NCBI GenBank assembly: GCA_964346145.1
Contig: CAYFTL010000034.1
Coordinates: forward strand, 1-23,266
Direction of reading: 5' to 3'
DNA length: 23,266 nt
DNA from: CAYFTL01 sp964346145
GTDB taxonomy: Bacteria > Bacillota > Clostridia > Christensenellales > Aristaeellaceae
Below, in pieces: positions 8,344 through 16,155 of this stretch (the stretch's first letter is position 1; the number at the start of each line of letters is the position of its first letter). The notes below the pieces were generated by a model. It made no database searches. It saw only the letters and a list, made by a program, of their open reading frames with translations, and was not told where the DNA came from. Made by a program: the position numbers and the translations under genes.

Positions 8344-10590
8344 TTACAGCATATTAGCCGGATTAACTTCCAACTCTATTCGTACCCCTTCTACCGGCCG
8401 TGCCTGCAGAGCCTCCATTTTTTCAAGGATGGCGTCCACATCGCCGCGGGCATAAATTTTGATGAACACCTGCCAGCGGTGTTCGCTGCGAATAAACTTA
8501 AGCGGCGCTTCCATTGCCCGCATTTGCACTACATCTTTTATATAACCATTTGACCCGTTCAGCCAATCATTGAGCTGCTTTTCCAGCCCTTCGGCAACAG
8601 CTTGGGCCGCTTGCGCATCCTTTGAGCTGACCAACAGCCGCGCAAGCACGGTGTATGGCGGGTACAATCCCCTGCGCCTCCGGTCGGCCTCTTTGTGGTA
8701 AAAGGCGGTGTAATCCTGCATGGCCGCCAGCTGAATTCCGTAGTGATCTGGATCGTAGGTTTGTACCACCACCCGCCCCAGATATTGGGCGCGGCCGGCG
8801 CGGCCGGCCACCTGGGTGATTAGCTGAAAGGTGCGTTCGACGCTGCGGTAATCGGGCAAATTCAGTGACATATCGGCGGCAATCACACCCACCAGGGTGA
8901 CGCTGGGAAAATCCAAACCCTTGGCGATCATTTGGGTACCCACGAGTATGCGGGTCTTACCCTGGCGAAAATCGTTTAAAATGTTTAGATGGGCGTCCTT
9001 GGTGGATGTGGTGTCCATATCCATTCGAGACACGGGCACACCTGGAAACAGCCGCTCGATCTCGGTTTGTACCTTTTGAGTGCCTGCACCAAAATAGCGT
9101 ATAAACTTGCTGCCACATTCGGGGCAAACTTTGGGCGGCTTCTCTTCTTTGCCGCAATAATGGCAGCGCATGAGCTCACCGCTTTGGTGATAAGTCATAG
9201 CCACATCACACGCATCACAACGCACCACATGCCCGCAAGAGCGGCAAGATACAAATGTACTATGCCCCCGTCGGTTCAAAAACAAAATAGCCTGTTGCCC
9301 CGATTCCAAACAGCGGTTTAGCTCTTCCACCAAGACTCCACTGAACATGGAATGGTTTCCCTTGGCCAGCTCATCCCGCATATCTACAATTTGCACTTCA
9401 GGCATAGGCCGCCCCATGACCCGTTCGGGCATGCGCAACAGCGTGAGCCGATTTTCCGGCCGTACGCCGGGCACAGTGCGCATATAGGTAGCGATTGACG
9501 GCGTCGCGCTGCCCAGCAGCAGCACGCCTGTGTTCATCTGGGCGCGCTTTGCGGCCACTTCCCGGGCATCATACCGGGGCCGCCGTTCCGACAGGTAGGT
9601 TTGCTCGTGCTCTTCATCTACAATTACGATGCCCAAATTGTCCAGCGGCGCAAACACCGCCGAACGCGCACCGATGACTACCTTTGCATCGCCACGACGA
9701 ATGCGCATCCATTCGTCGAAACGCTCTCCCGCCGAAAGCCGGGAGTGAAGCACGGCGGCATCTTTGCCAAAGCGGGCCCGAAACCAATCCACCATTTGGG
9801 GTGTCAGCGCAATCTCCGGCACCAGCACGATGGCGGTTCGCCCTTGCTCGAGCACATGGCGGATGACATGAATATACACTTCGGTCTTTCCGCTTCCGGT
9901 TACCCCGTGGAGCAAAAATCTGCCGCCACTTTGATCCAGCGCGCCAACAATTTCAGAAATTGCGTTTTTTTGATCGTGCATTAGCGGCGGATCGGCGCTG
10001 ATGGGCATCCCTTGATCCCGAAAAGGGGTTCGATATACTTCCTCTTCTATGATTTCTATAAATCCGTCTTGCTCCAGTCTTCTAAGCATTGCTGAAGCTC
10101 CAGATATTTCTTGGCCGATTTCAGCGGTGGGCATCGGCCCGGCCGTCAACATTTCTAAAATGCGCTTGCGCTGGGGCGCCCGTTTTTGCTGCGCCAGAGC
10201 CTGCTGGAAATCTTGACCGTCCACCGACAAGCGTGCAATGCGCCGAACCTTGGCACGCACCCTATTGCCCCGCATTTGCGCCGGGATCATGAGCCTGAGC
10301 GCGTCCACCAGCGTGCTGTGGTAGGTGCGCTGCATCCAAAGGGAAAGCTCGATCAGTTCAGGCAATATGGCAGGCTCCGGGTCAAGCATCCGTTCTACAT
10401 TGCGCAGCCTGGAGGGATCCAGGGTGACCTCATCGCATAGATCGATCACGTAGCCTTCGATTTTACGCGGGCCAAAGGGCACCAGCACCCTGTGTCCCGG
10501 TTGCAGCGCCATGCCTTCCGGCACCCGATAGGTAAACAGCTTGTCCACGCTATCGCTGGACAGATCCACAATGACTTGAGCATATGACAA
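8344..10590 (-). CDS. priA: replication restart helicase PriA
   Basis: PriA recognises stalled or repaired forks and reloads the replisome. The 748-residue product has an N-terminal 3'-DNA-end-binding domain (from KLFTYRVPEG), a winged-helix region (about 140-185), and a superfamily 2 helicase core with GVTGSGKTEVY (229-239) and DEEH (325-328). The eight-cysteine zinc module is complete: Cys449, 452, 458, 461, 476, 479, 489 and 492. Helicase motifs V and VI follow, including GTQMIAKGLDFPSV and QVAGRAGRA. Translation starts at TTG (10588-10590): AAGGGGG lies eight bases upstream and the next residues, SYAQVIVDL, match where the family begins. It follows coaBC by 32 bp and precedes def by 28 bp. 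Confidence 0.96.
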   Translation of the reverse strand: MSYAQVIVDLSSDSVDKLFTYRVPEGMALQPGHRVLVPFGPRKIEGYVIDLCDEVTLDPSRLRNVERMLDPEPAILPELIELSLWMQRTYHSTLVDALRLMIPAQMRGNRVRAKVRRIARLSVDGQDFQQALAQQKRAPQRKRILEMLTAGPMPTAEIGQEISGASAMLRRLEQDGFIEIIEEEVYRTPFRDQGMPISADPPLMHDQKNAISEIVGALDQSGGRFLLHGVTGSGKTEVYIHVIRHVLEQGRTAIVLVPEIALTPQMVDWFRARFGKDAAVLHSRLSAGERFDEWMRIRRGDAKVVIGARSAVFAPLDNLGIVIVDEEHEQTYLSERRPRYDAREVAAKRAQMNTGVLLLGSATPSIATYMRTVPGVRPENRLTLLRMPERVMGRPMPEVQIVDMRDELAKGNHSMFSGVLVEELNRCLESGQQAILFLNRRGHSTFVSCRSCGHVVRCDACDVAMTYHQSGELMRCHYCGKEEKPPKVCPECGSKFIRYFGAGTQKVQTEIERLFPGVPVSRMDMDTTSTKDAHLNILNDFRQGKTRILVGTQMIAKGLDFPSVTLVGVIAADMSLNLPDYRSVERTFQLITQVAGRAGRAQYLGRVVVQTYDPDHYGIQLAAMQDYTAFYHKEADRRRRGLYPPYTVLARLLVSSKDAQAAQAVAEGLEKQLNDWLNGSNGYIKDVVQMRAMEAPLKFIRSEHRWQVFIKIYARGDVDAILEKMEALQARPVEGVRIELEVNPANML

Positions 10591-10622
10591 GCTGCCGACC
10601 CCCTTTTAATTTTCTATCGAAG

Positions 10623-11816
10623 TTAAAATTCCAACACCTTGTCTAGAATTTTGTTTGCAGTTTCATATTTTGACAACAACGGTAGCTCTTCTTCGCGCAG
10701 CGCATCTACCAAAATTACGCGGTTGGTGTCCGCGCCAAAGCCTGCATCCTCCTGGGTAATATCGTTGGCCACCACGAAGGTTGCATTTTTCTTGAGCAGC
10801 TTTTTGCGCGCATTTTCGACAAGATTCTGACTCTCCGCCGCAAAAACCACCAGCACTTGCCCTTGATGTTTGTTCTGCCCTAAGCGAACGGCAATATCCG
10901 GATTGGCCGAAAGATCCAGTTGCAATCCTTCGCCATCCTTTTTGATTTTGTGTTCCATGTATTCTTGGGGCCTGAAGTCGGCAGGAGCAGCCGCTTGAAT
11001 GATGACATCCATTTGTGGCGCGCGCGATACGACCGCATCGTGCATATCCAACGTGGAAACCACAGGAACCACCTCCACCCGGGCAGGCGCTTGGAGATTG
11101 ACCGGCCCGCTGACCAGCACAACTTCGGCGCCTCGATCCCTGGCAGCTTGAGCCAGCGCATAACCCATGCGCCCGGAAGAATGGTTGGACAAAAAGCGCA
11201 CCGGATCGATGGCTTCCCGGGTAGGACCGGCGGTCACCAACACGCGCTTGCCGGAAAAATCTTTTTTGGGCAGCAGCAAATTGAAGACTGCCTCCACAAT
11301 CTGTGCCGGTTGGGACATGCGCCCCACATCTACGTCGCCGCAGGCCAGCATGCCCGACTCCGGGCCCACCCATTTGACGCCCCAGTCGCTCAAGGTTTGT
11401 AAATTGCGCTGGTTGGCCGGGCTAAACCACATGTGGGTATTCATGGCGGGCGCAGCCAAAATGGGCGCACGGCCAAATATGGCCATCGCTGTAGTAGAGA
11501 GCAGATCGTCGGCAATGCCCGAAGCGATTTTCCCCAATATGTTGGCAGTAGCCGGGGCAATCAGCATAACATCAGCTTCCTTGGCCAATGCAATATGCTC
11601 AATCTCCCAGGAGCGCGCGAAGGTGTCGGTATATACAGGTTGCCCGGTCAAGGTTTGAAGGGTAAGGGGCGTAATAAACTCACAGGCGTTTTTTGTCATC
11701 ACGGCGCGCACCTTTACGCCCTTTTTCACCAGCCTGCTGGCCACTTCGGCGGCCTTATAGGCGGCAATGCCCCCCGTAACGCCGAGTAGCACACACTTTC
11801 CGCTGAGTTCTCCCAT
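10623..11816 (-). CDS. coaBC: bifunctional phosphopantothenoylcysteine decarboxylase / phosphopantothenate-cysteine ligase
   Basis: CoaBC performs two successive steps of coenzyme A synthesis: ligation of cysteine to 4'-phosphopantothenate and decarboxylation to 4'-phosphopantetheine. The N-terminal flavin-dependent CoaC half (1-185) shows GVTGGIAAYKAAE, active-site His74, PAMNTHM (Asn126) and Cys159 in LACGDVDVGRM. The C-terminal CoaB half (from about 190) shows VTAGPTREAIDPVRFLSN (Asn211), HSSGRMG and AAAPADFRP. I use the ATG at 11816 (397 residues) because AAGGAGGG lies seven bases upstream and the protein then begins GELSGKCVLLGVTGG, as expected. The in-frame GTG/ATG region up to 11867 would read through an intergenic hairpin. 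The gene lies between rpoZ and priA, its normal place. Confidence 0.96.
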   Translation of the reverse strand: MGELSGKCVLLGVTGGIAAYKAAEVASRLVKKGVKVRAVMTKNACEFITPLTLQTLTGQPVYTDTFARSWEIEHIALAKEADVMLIAPATANILGKIASGIADDLLSTTAMAIFGRAPILAAPAMNTHMWFSPANQRNLQTLSDWGVKWVGPESGMLACGDVDVGRMSQPAQIVEAVFNLLLPKKDFSGKRVLVTAGPTREAIDPVRFLSNHSSGRMGYALAQAARDRGAEVVLVSGPVNLQAPARVEVVPVVSTLDMHDAVVSRAPQMDVIIQAAAPADFRPQEYMEHKIKKDGEGLQLDLSANPDIAVRLGQNKHQGQVLVVFAAESQNLVENARKKLLKKNATFVVANDITQEDAGFGADTNRVILVDALREEELPLLSKYETANKILDKVLEF

Positions 11817-11843
11817 ACCAACGCCCTCCTTAAGAACGCACAA

Positions 11844-11871
11844 GGCATCGGCAGTGCAAACTGCCAATGCC
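11844..11871 (-). other. strong RNA hairpin between rpoZ and coaBC
   Basis: In the 72-bp gap the minus strand contains the arms GGCATTGGCAGT and ACTGCCGATGCC around the tetraloop TTGC: a 12-bp stem with one T-G wobble. It ends 13 bases before the coaBC ribosome binding site. The following bases (TTGTGCGTTC) are not a proper U-tract, so it may be an attenuator, a processing or stability element, or a weak terminator, rather than a full operon end. Confidence 0.6.
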
Positions 11872-11888
11872 CCGCTGAGTGTTTTTGA

Positions 11889-12185
11889 TTATTTAGACAA
11901 CTCGTCGCCCAGATCAACTTCTAAGGACTCCATCAAGCTATCAATGGGTTCCGTTTCAGCTTCAGGCACAATTTCTTCCACCATAACTTTTTTCTGGTTG
12001 CTGTAAGTAATAAGACCCCGGTTGATTTCCTCGATCGCGATGGACAAGGGTTTGGTTTCCTTGCTCTCAAGCATGGGCTCGGACCCCCCTATGATTTCGC
12101 GAGCGCGCTTGGCCGCTTCCACAGCCAGCGTATAACGGCAGTCTACTTTTTCTAACAATTCACCAATGGGCGGATCGATCATCAT
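11889..12185 (-). CDS. rpoZ: DNA-directed RNA polymerase subunit omega
   Basis: Omega is the small RNA polymerase subunit that helps fold and hold the beta' subunit. The 98-residue product has the family core: MIDPPIGELL, then CRYTLAVEAAKRAREI (the conserved helix), and a later IEEINRG segment before a strand ending near residue 70. The final 30 residues are strongly acidic (EEIVPEAETEPIDSLMESLE...), making the protein longer than the 67-residue B. subtilis omega. GAGGAGG lies eight bases upstream of the first of two adjacent ATGs, so I start at 12185. The position directly after gmk and before coaBC is the usual one and supports the call for such a short protein. Confidence 0.93.
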   Translation of the reverse strand: MMIDPPIGELLEKVDCRYTLAVEAAKRAREIIGGSEPMLESKETKPLSIAIEEINRGLITYSNQKKVMVEEIVPEAETEPIDSLMESLEVDLGDELSK

Positions 12186-12218
12186 ATTAAATACCTCCTC
12201 AAGGTTGGGTCGATTTGA

Positions 12219-12818
12219 TTAATAAATATCTTGCTTGCAGGCACCCCGTGACACCTTGCAGTGCTCTGCGGTCAAAATCGCTTCCATATCGTCAACAGCT
12301 ACGCTCAGCTGGTCGTTTACTACACAATATTGATACTCCTTGACCATAAACAGTTCCAACTCGGCATTGCGCAGCCGCAGGGCAATCTGTTCTTCGCTTT
12401 CAGTATTGCGCCCCATAAGCCGCTTCCTGAGCTGTTCGCGGTCGGGCGGTTCGATGAACACCGTCACCGCATCAGGGTAGGAGCGCATGGCCGCAATACT
12501 GCCCTGCACATCGATTTCCAGCAGCACATCGTGCCCTTTTTCCAGCATTTCCACCACGTAGGCGCGCGGGGTTCCGTAGCGGTGGCCATGCACATAGGCG
12601 TGCTCCAGCAGTTCATTTTCCCGAATCATGCAGTCAAATTCTTCGTCGGACACAAAGAAATAGTGCTGCCCTTCCACCTCAGTAGAACGGCGCTTGCGGG
12701 TCGTGCAGGAAATGGATACTTTTAAATCCGGCCTGCGGGCAATCAGTTCCTGGCAGATCGTGCCCTTGCCCACGCCGGACGGGCCCGATACGATGATTAA
12801 AATCCCCTGTTTAGCCAA
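12219..12818 (-). CDS. gmk: guanylate kinase
   Basis: Gmk phosphorylates GMP to GDP with ATP, feeding GTP synthesis and influencing (p)ppGpp control. The 199-residue product has the Walker A GPSGVGKGT (12-20), the GMP-binding region SCTTRKRRSTEVEGQHYFFV, the YGTPRAYV lid segment, and EIDVQGS, all in the normal order. The start codon is TTG at 12816-12818, with AGGAG eight bases upstream; no ATG is available at this position and the frame begins AKQGILIIVSGPSG, as in the family. The C-terminus carries a short Cys-containing tail of no obvious meaning. It lies 5 bp after remA and 33 bp before rpoZ. Confidence 0.96.
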   Translation of the reverse strand: MAKQGILIIVSGPSGVGKGTICQELIARRPDLKVSISCTTRKRRSTEVEGQHYFFVSDEEFDCMIRENELLEHAYVHGHRYGTPRAYVVEMLEKGHDVLLEIDVQGSIAAMRSYPDAVTVFIEPPDREQLRKRLMGRNTESEEQIALRLRNAELELFMVKEYQYCVVNDQLSVAVDDMEAILTAEHCKVSRGACKQDIY

Positions 12819-12823
12819 TGCGA

Positions 12824-13102
12824 CTACTCCTCCCTCTCATTGTCAACCGCAGTGAACGAGTCCTTTGCGTTTAGCCTGTGTGCTACCGTTTCGGGCTGCA
12901 CCGCCGAGAGTACTACGTGCTCGCTGTCCATCACCAGCACAGCGCGCGTGCGTCTGCCACAGGTGACATCGATCAGAGTTCCCTTGTCCCTGGCATCTTG
13001 AATAATCCTTTTGATGGGCGCGGATTCCGGGCTGACGATGGCCACCACGCGGTTGGCCGAAACGATGTTGCCAAAGCCCACATTGATCAGCGTGATCGAC
13101 AT
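12824..13102 (-). CDS. remA: extracellular matrix regulator RemA-type DNA-binding protein (DUF370)
   Basis: RemA proteins are small DNA-binding regulators; in B. subtilis RemA forms rings that wrap promoter DNA and activates matrix and osmoprotection genes. The 92-residue product begins ITLINVGFGNIVSANRVVAI, the family hallmark. Arg18, Pro29, Arg50 and Arg51 fall at the positions known to matter for DNA binding or function in B. subtilis RemA. The C-terminal tail (NAKDSFTAVDNEREE) is polar and acidic. The ATG has GGGAGG seven bases upstream. Its place between yicC and gmk is strongly conserved. Whether it controls matrix genes here is unknown; many Clostridia that lack those genes keep remA. 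Confidence 0.93.
   Translation of the reverse strand: MSITLINVGFGNIVSANRVVAIVSPESAPIKRIIQDARDKGTLIDVTCGRRTRAVLVMDSEHVVLSAVQPETVAHRLNAKDSFTAVDNEREE
12827..12834 (-). promoter_or_regulatory. ribosome binding site deciding the TTG start of gmk
   Basis: GGGAGGAG on the minus strand overlaps the last codons of remA (…REE) and ends just before its stop TAG. The spacing from AGGAG to the TTG is eight bases. As at the prkC/rsgA junction, the C-terminal glutamate codons of one gene serve as the Shine-Dalgarno sequence of the next. Confidence 0.75.
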
Positions 13103-13117
13103 GCATATCCTCCCGCG

Positions 13118-13999
13118 CTATTCTATATTTTGTACTTGTTCGCGTATCTTTTCGATTTCAGCTTTGGCATCCACTGCCAGTTGAGTGATGGGCACATCCT
13201 GAGACTTTGAGCTGATGGTATTGACTTCGCGGTTGAGCTCTTGAACGATAAAATCCAGTTTGCGCCCCACAGCCTGATCTTGCTCCACAATGTTGCGCAT
13301 TTGGCAAATATGGCTTTCCAACCTGACGGTTTCTTCAGCGATGGCACTCTTTTCGGCCATGATCGCCACTTCCTGGGCCAAGCGCTGTTCGTCCAGCGCA
13401 ATGCCCTTATCCTGCAAAAGTTCGTCCACGCGCTGAGAAAGCCTTTGCCGATATTCAAGCACTGTATCTGGATAGCGCGCTTCTATTTGTTTTCCAAGCT
13501 TTTCAAGATTTGACAGCCTATCCAGTATATCCTGCTTGAGCGACTGTCCTTCCCGCTTGCGCATTTCAATCAGCTCATCCAGCGCCAAACCCAGCGCTTC
13601 CAAGAATAAGTCGCGAAGCACCTGCTGGTCGTCTTCCTGCTCGGTGATGCAAAGCACATCGCTCAGCCTAGCCATATCCATGAGGGATCTGCGGTCTACA
13701 AGGCCGGTAATTTCGCCAACCTGCTCCAGCGCCTTGGTATAAGCAGCGAGCAGCGCCTCGTCTACTTCCACTGTTTTGTGGTCGCTGCGCTCGTTTTTGT
13801 AGCTTACATATAGATCCAGGTGCCCCCGGGACACGCGCTCCGAAATTAGCTTACGCGCAGCCTCCTCCAGGAAGCTAAAACTGCGCGGCATGCGAAAGGA
13901 CAAATCCAAGAACCTATGGTTAACCGATTTTACCTCTATGGTAATCTGGCGCCCATCGCGCTCCAACATTGTGCGTCCATACCCGGTCATGCTAAACAT
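13118..13999 (-). CDS. yicC: YicC/YloC-family endoribonuclease
   Basis: YicC proteins are endoribonucleases; E. coli YicC acts on the small RNA RyhB and the B. subtilis homologue is YloC. The 293-residue product has the YicC N-terminal domain, starting MFSMTGYGR and continuing through VKSVNHRFLDLSFRMPR, and the C-terminal DUF1732 domain (about 205-293) ending with the conserved VQELNREVNTISSKSQD. A central helical, charged stretch (about 150-200) is probably coiled coil. The ATG is preceded by GGAGG six bases away. This is the first gene of the long operon, 15 bp before remA, with a promoter candidate 49 bases upstream of its start. The name yloC would be equally right. Confidence 0.95.
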   Translation of the reverse strand: MFSMTGYGRTMLERDGRQITIEVKSVNHRFLDLSFRMPRSFSFLEEAARKLISERVSRGHLDLYVSYKNERSDHKTVEVDEALLAAYTKALEQVGEITGLVDRRSLMDMARLSDVLCITEQEDDQQVLRDLFLEALGLALDELIEMRKREGQSLKQDILDRLSNLEKLGKQIEARYPDTVLEYRQRLSQRVDELLQDKGIALDEQRLAQEVAIMAEKSAIAEETVRLESHICQMRNIVEQDQAVGRKLDFIVQELNREVNTISSKSQDVPITQLAVDAKAEIEKIREQVQNIE

Positions 14000-14047
14000 A
14001 GTCGGCCTCCAAACTCATCGATAAAAAGGCATAAAACGATATAGAAC

Positions 14048-14076
14048 AGTATAACACAACTGCGCAGCCTAATCCA
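14048..14076 (-). promoter_or_regulatory. promoter candidate for the yicC-rpe operon
   Basis: The minus strand has TATACT (14048-14053) with an extended TG one base upstream (TGTTATACT). A poor -35, TGGATT, lies 17 bases away at 14071-14076. An extended -10 can function with a weak -35. Transcription would begin near 14041, about 42 bases before the yicC ATG. The spacer and -35 coincide with the palindromic hairpin at 14060-14088. Confidence 0.5.
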
Positions 14077-14088
14077 TAAGCTGCGCAG
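14060..14088 (-). terminator. hairpin after ligA, possible weak terminator
   Basis: Two copies of CTGCGCAG, itself a perfect palindrome, allow a 9-bp perfect stem (CTGCGCAGC with GCTGCGCAG) around an 11-nt loop. Read on the minus strand it is followed by TTGTGTT, a poor U-tract. A second, AT-rich inverted repeat with one bulge lies at 14109-14132 and overlaps the ligA stop codon. The pair may end ligA transcription inefficiently. Because each CTGCGCAG copy is symmetric, this could instead be a protein-binding operator over the yicC promoter. Confidence 0.42.
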
Positions 14089-14128
14089 CAAATCACAGGA
14101 AATTTGTATTGATTTTACCTAGCGTAAA

Positions 14129-16117
14129 TCAATCAGCCTTTAGCATTTCAAGAAACTCCTGTTCGCTTATCACACGGATGCCTAGTGCCTGAGCCTTGGC
14201 AAGCTTGCTGCCCGCGCTGGCTCCTGCTAGAACCATGCCGGTTTTGCGGGACACCGAAGATGTGACATTGCCTCCCGCCTCCCGCACAGCCTGCTCAGCC
14301 TGGGCGCGCGTCATGGAATCCAGCGTTCCGGTGACCACCACGCTCAGTCCTGCGAGGGCACCGTTACCACCGTTGCCTTCATGCCATACAGGCTTTACCC
14401 CCGCACGCGAAAGCGCCTCGAGTTGAACTACGTTTTTGGGATCGGCGAAGAAGTCGAGCACGCTTTGGGCGATAATCTCGCCCACCTCGTCCACATCAAG
14501 CAGTTGCTCGGCTGTTGCCCTTTGCAGCACATCCAAACCCTGGAAGCAAGCCGCCAAATCCCTGGCGGTTTTTCGCCCGACGTTGGGTATGCCCAGCGCA
14601 AAGATAAACGCATCTAGCGCACAGTGCTTGCTTTGATGGATAGCATCCACCAGGTTCTGGGCCTTTTTAGGGCCAAAGCGTTCCAGTCCCACCAAATTTT
14701 CCACTTTCAGATCGTATAGCTGGCTGGGCTCGGAAATGTTGAGCGCATCAAACAACTGCGCTGCCGTTTTTTCGCTAAAGGTGGCTATATCCATGGCATC
14801 CCGCGATGCATAGTGGCTCAGCCTGCCCACGATTTGCGGTTTACAGCCCTCGCGATTTGGGCAGAATAGATGGGCGCCCCGCTGCAGGGTTGCTGCGCCG
14901 CAAGCCGGACAGCTTTGAGGCGGCAATATTTCTTGTTCATCGGCGGCGTACGCCTCCACCCTGCCCATGACTTCGGGGATGACTTCGTTGGAGCGGCGCA
15001 CCCACACCTGGGCGTTGAGCTTTAAGCGTTTGCGCTGAATATCGCCAATGTTGTTCAGGGTGGCTCTTCGAACCGTGGCACCGGCAAGCTCCACCGCTTC
15101 CAAATGGGCCAACGGAGTCAGCTTACCGGTGCGGCCCAATTCCCAGGTGACCCCCAACAACTTGGTGGTCACCTCTTCGGCTTCAAATTTGTAGGCGATC
15201 GCCCAGCGCGGGAACTTCTCGGTGTACCCCAGCGCCTGCCGAGTCTTAAAATCGCATACTTTGATGACCGCACCATCGATCATATAATCCAAATCGGCCC
15301 GGGCTTCTTCCACCTGATGCACAAAATCGATGGCCTGATCCATACTATCGGCCCAGGACACGGCGTTACAAACTGGGAAGCGATTCTCCACCAAAAAATC
15401 CAACATTTGCTTATGGTCGGTAAATTCCTTGCCCTCAATATAGCCCACATTGTAAAAAAATGCGTCCAGCCTGCGCCGTGCAGTTACCTTTGGATCCAAG
15501 TTTCGCAGCGCGCCGGCCGCTGCATTTCGGGTATTTTTGAGGGGCTCCTCGGCGGTGCGATTGTATGCCTCCAGCACGGACAGACGCATATATCCTTCGC
15601 CCTGCACTTCCATGCGCCCTTTAAAACCTATGGTCAGCGGAATCGAACGAATGGTTTTTACTTGTTCTAAAATGCCTTCTCCCACTTCGCCGTTGCCCCG
15701 GGTGGCCGCTTGCACCAATTTTCCTTGGTCGTAGGTCAGGTTTATGGTGAGCCCGTCGAATTTGTGTTCCACGACAAACTTAAGGGGAGGCAGAGCCTGC
15801 CCCTGTTCCACCACTTGAGTGCGCAGTCTTTGGGCCCGCGCCTCCCAGTCCTTAAGCTCCTGGGTATTCTGAGCCTTGTCCATGCTCCACAAGTTGGCCA
15901 AATGCCTGTGGGGCAGAAAAACGGGTAAGGGATCTCCCCCTACCCGCTGCGTGGGCGAATCCGGCAACACGATACCGGTTTCACGCTCCATACGCACTAG
16001 CTTGTCGTACAATGCATCCCATTCACGGTCCGAAATGGTGGGCTCATCCAACACATAATATTGGTAAGCCGTTTGGTTGAGCCTATCCACCAAATCCTGC
16101 ATTTGCGTTTTATCCAC
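14129..16117 (-). CDS. ligA: NAD+-dependent DNA ligase LigA
   Basis: LigA seals nicks during replication and repair using NAD+. With a GTG start at 16117 the product is 662 residues. Order of domains: Ia NMN-binding helices (YYVLDEPTISDREWD), adenylation domain with SPTQRVGG and catalytic Lys119 (EHKFDG), OB fold, four-Cys zinc finger (CPACG...CPNREGC), helix-hairpin-helix repeats, and a C-terminal BRCT domain (about 585-660). GGAGG lies seven bases before the GTG, so the TTG at 16147 is rejected. Several usually invariant motifs differ: HKFDG in place of the KxDG context LKxDG, TRGNG in place of TRGDG, and HLANLWSMDKAQ in place of the usual H-x-PMLSL segment. The nucleophile lysine is retained. 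It follows pcrA, as in B. subtilis. Confidence 0.94.
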   Translation of the reverse strand: MDKTQMQDLVDRLNQTAYQYYVLDEPTISDREWDALYDKLVRMERETGIVLPDSPTQRVGGDPLPVFLPHRHLANLWSMDKAQNTQELKDWEARAQRLRTQVVEQGQALPPLKFVVEHKFDGLTINLTYDQGKLVQAATRGNGEVGEGILEQVKTIRSIPLTIGFKGRMEVQGEGYMRLSVLEAYNRTAEEPLKNTRNAAAGALRNLDPKVTARRRLDAFFYNVGYIEGKEFTDHKQMLDFLVENRFPVCNAVSWADSMDQAIDFVHQVEEARADLDYMIDGAVIKVCDFKTRQALGYTEKFPRWAIAYKFEAEEVTTKLLGVTWELGRTGKLTPLAHLEAVELAGATVRRATLNNIGDIQRKRLKLNAQVWVRRSNEVIPEVMGRVEAYAADEQEILPPQSCPACGAATLQRGAHLFCPNREGCKPQIVGRLSHYASRDAMDIATFSEKTAAQLFDALNISEPSQLYDLKVENLVGLERFGPKKAQNLVDAIHQSKHCALDAFIFALGIPNVGRKTARDLAACFQGLDVLQRATAEQLLDVDEVGEIIAQSVLDFFADPKNVVQLEALSRAGVKPVWHEGNGGNGALAGLSVVVTGTLDSMTRAQAEQAVREAGGNVTSSVSRKTGMVLAGASAGSKLAKAQALGIRVISEQEFLEMLKAD

Positions 16118-16124
16118 AAAAATT

Positions 16125-16129
16125 CCTCC
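16125..16129 (-). promoter_or_regulatory. ribosome binding site deciding the GTG start of ligA
   Basis: GGAGG sits seven bases upstream of GTG (16115-16117). Choosing this start removes ten residues (TAAIDGGIFV context) that precede the family's normal N-terminus. Confidence 0.8.
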
Positions 16130-16155
16130 GTCGATGGCGGCAGTCAAACACGAGC

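Noticed and set aside
10663..11373. 236-residue minus-strand frame inside coaBC
   Set aside because: It is a frame-shifted shadow of coaBC, rich in Gly/Arg/Ser/Cys as expected from reading GC-rich codons out of frame.
15104..15670. 188-residue plus-strand frame
   Set aside because: Antisense to ligA, with no ribosome binding site and no domain.
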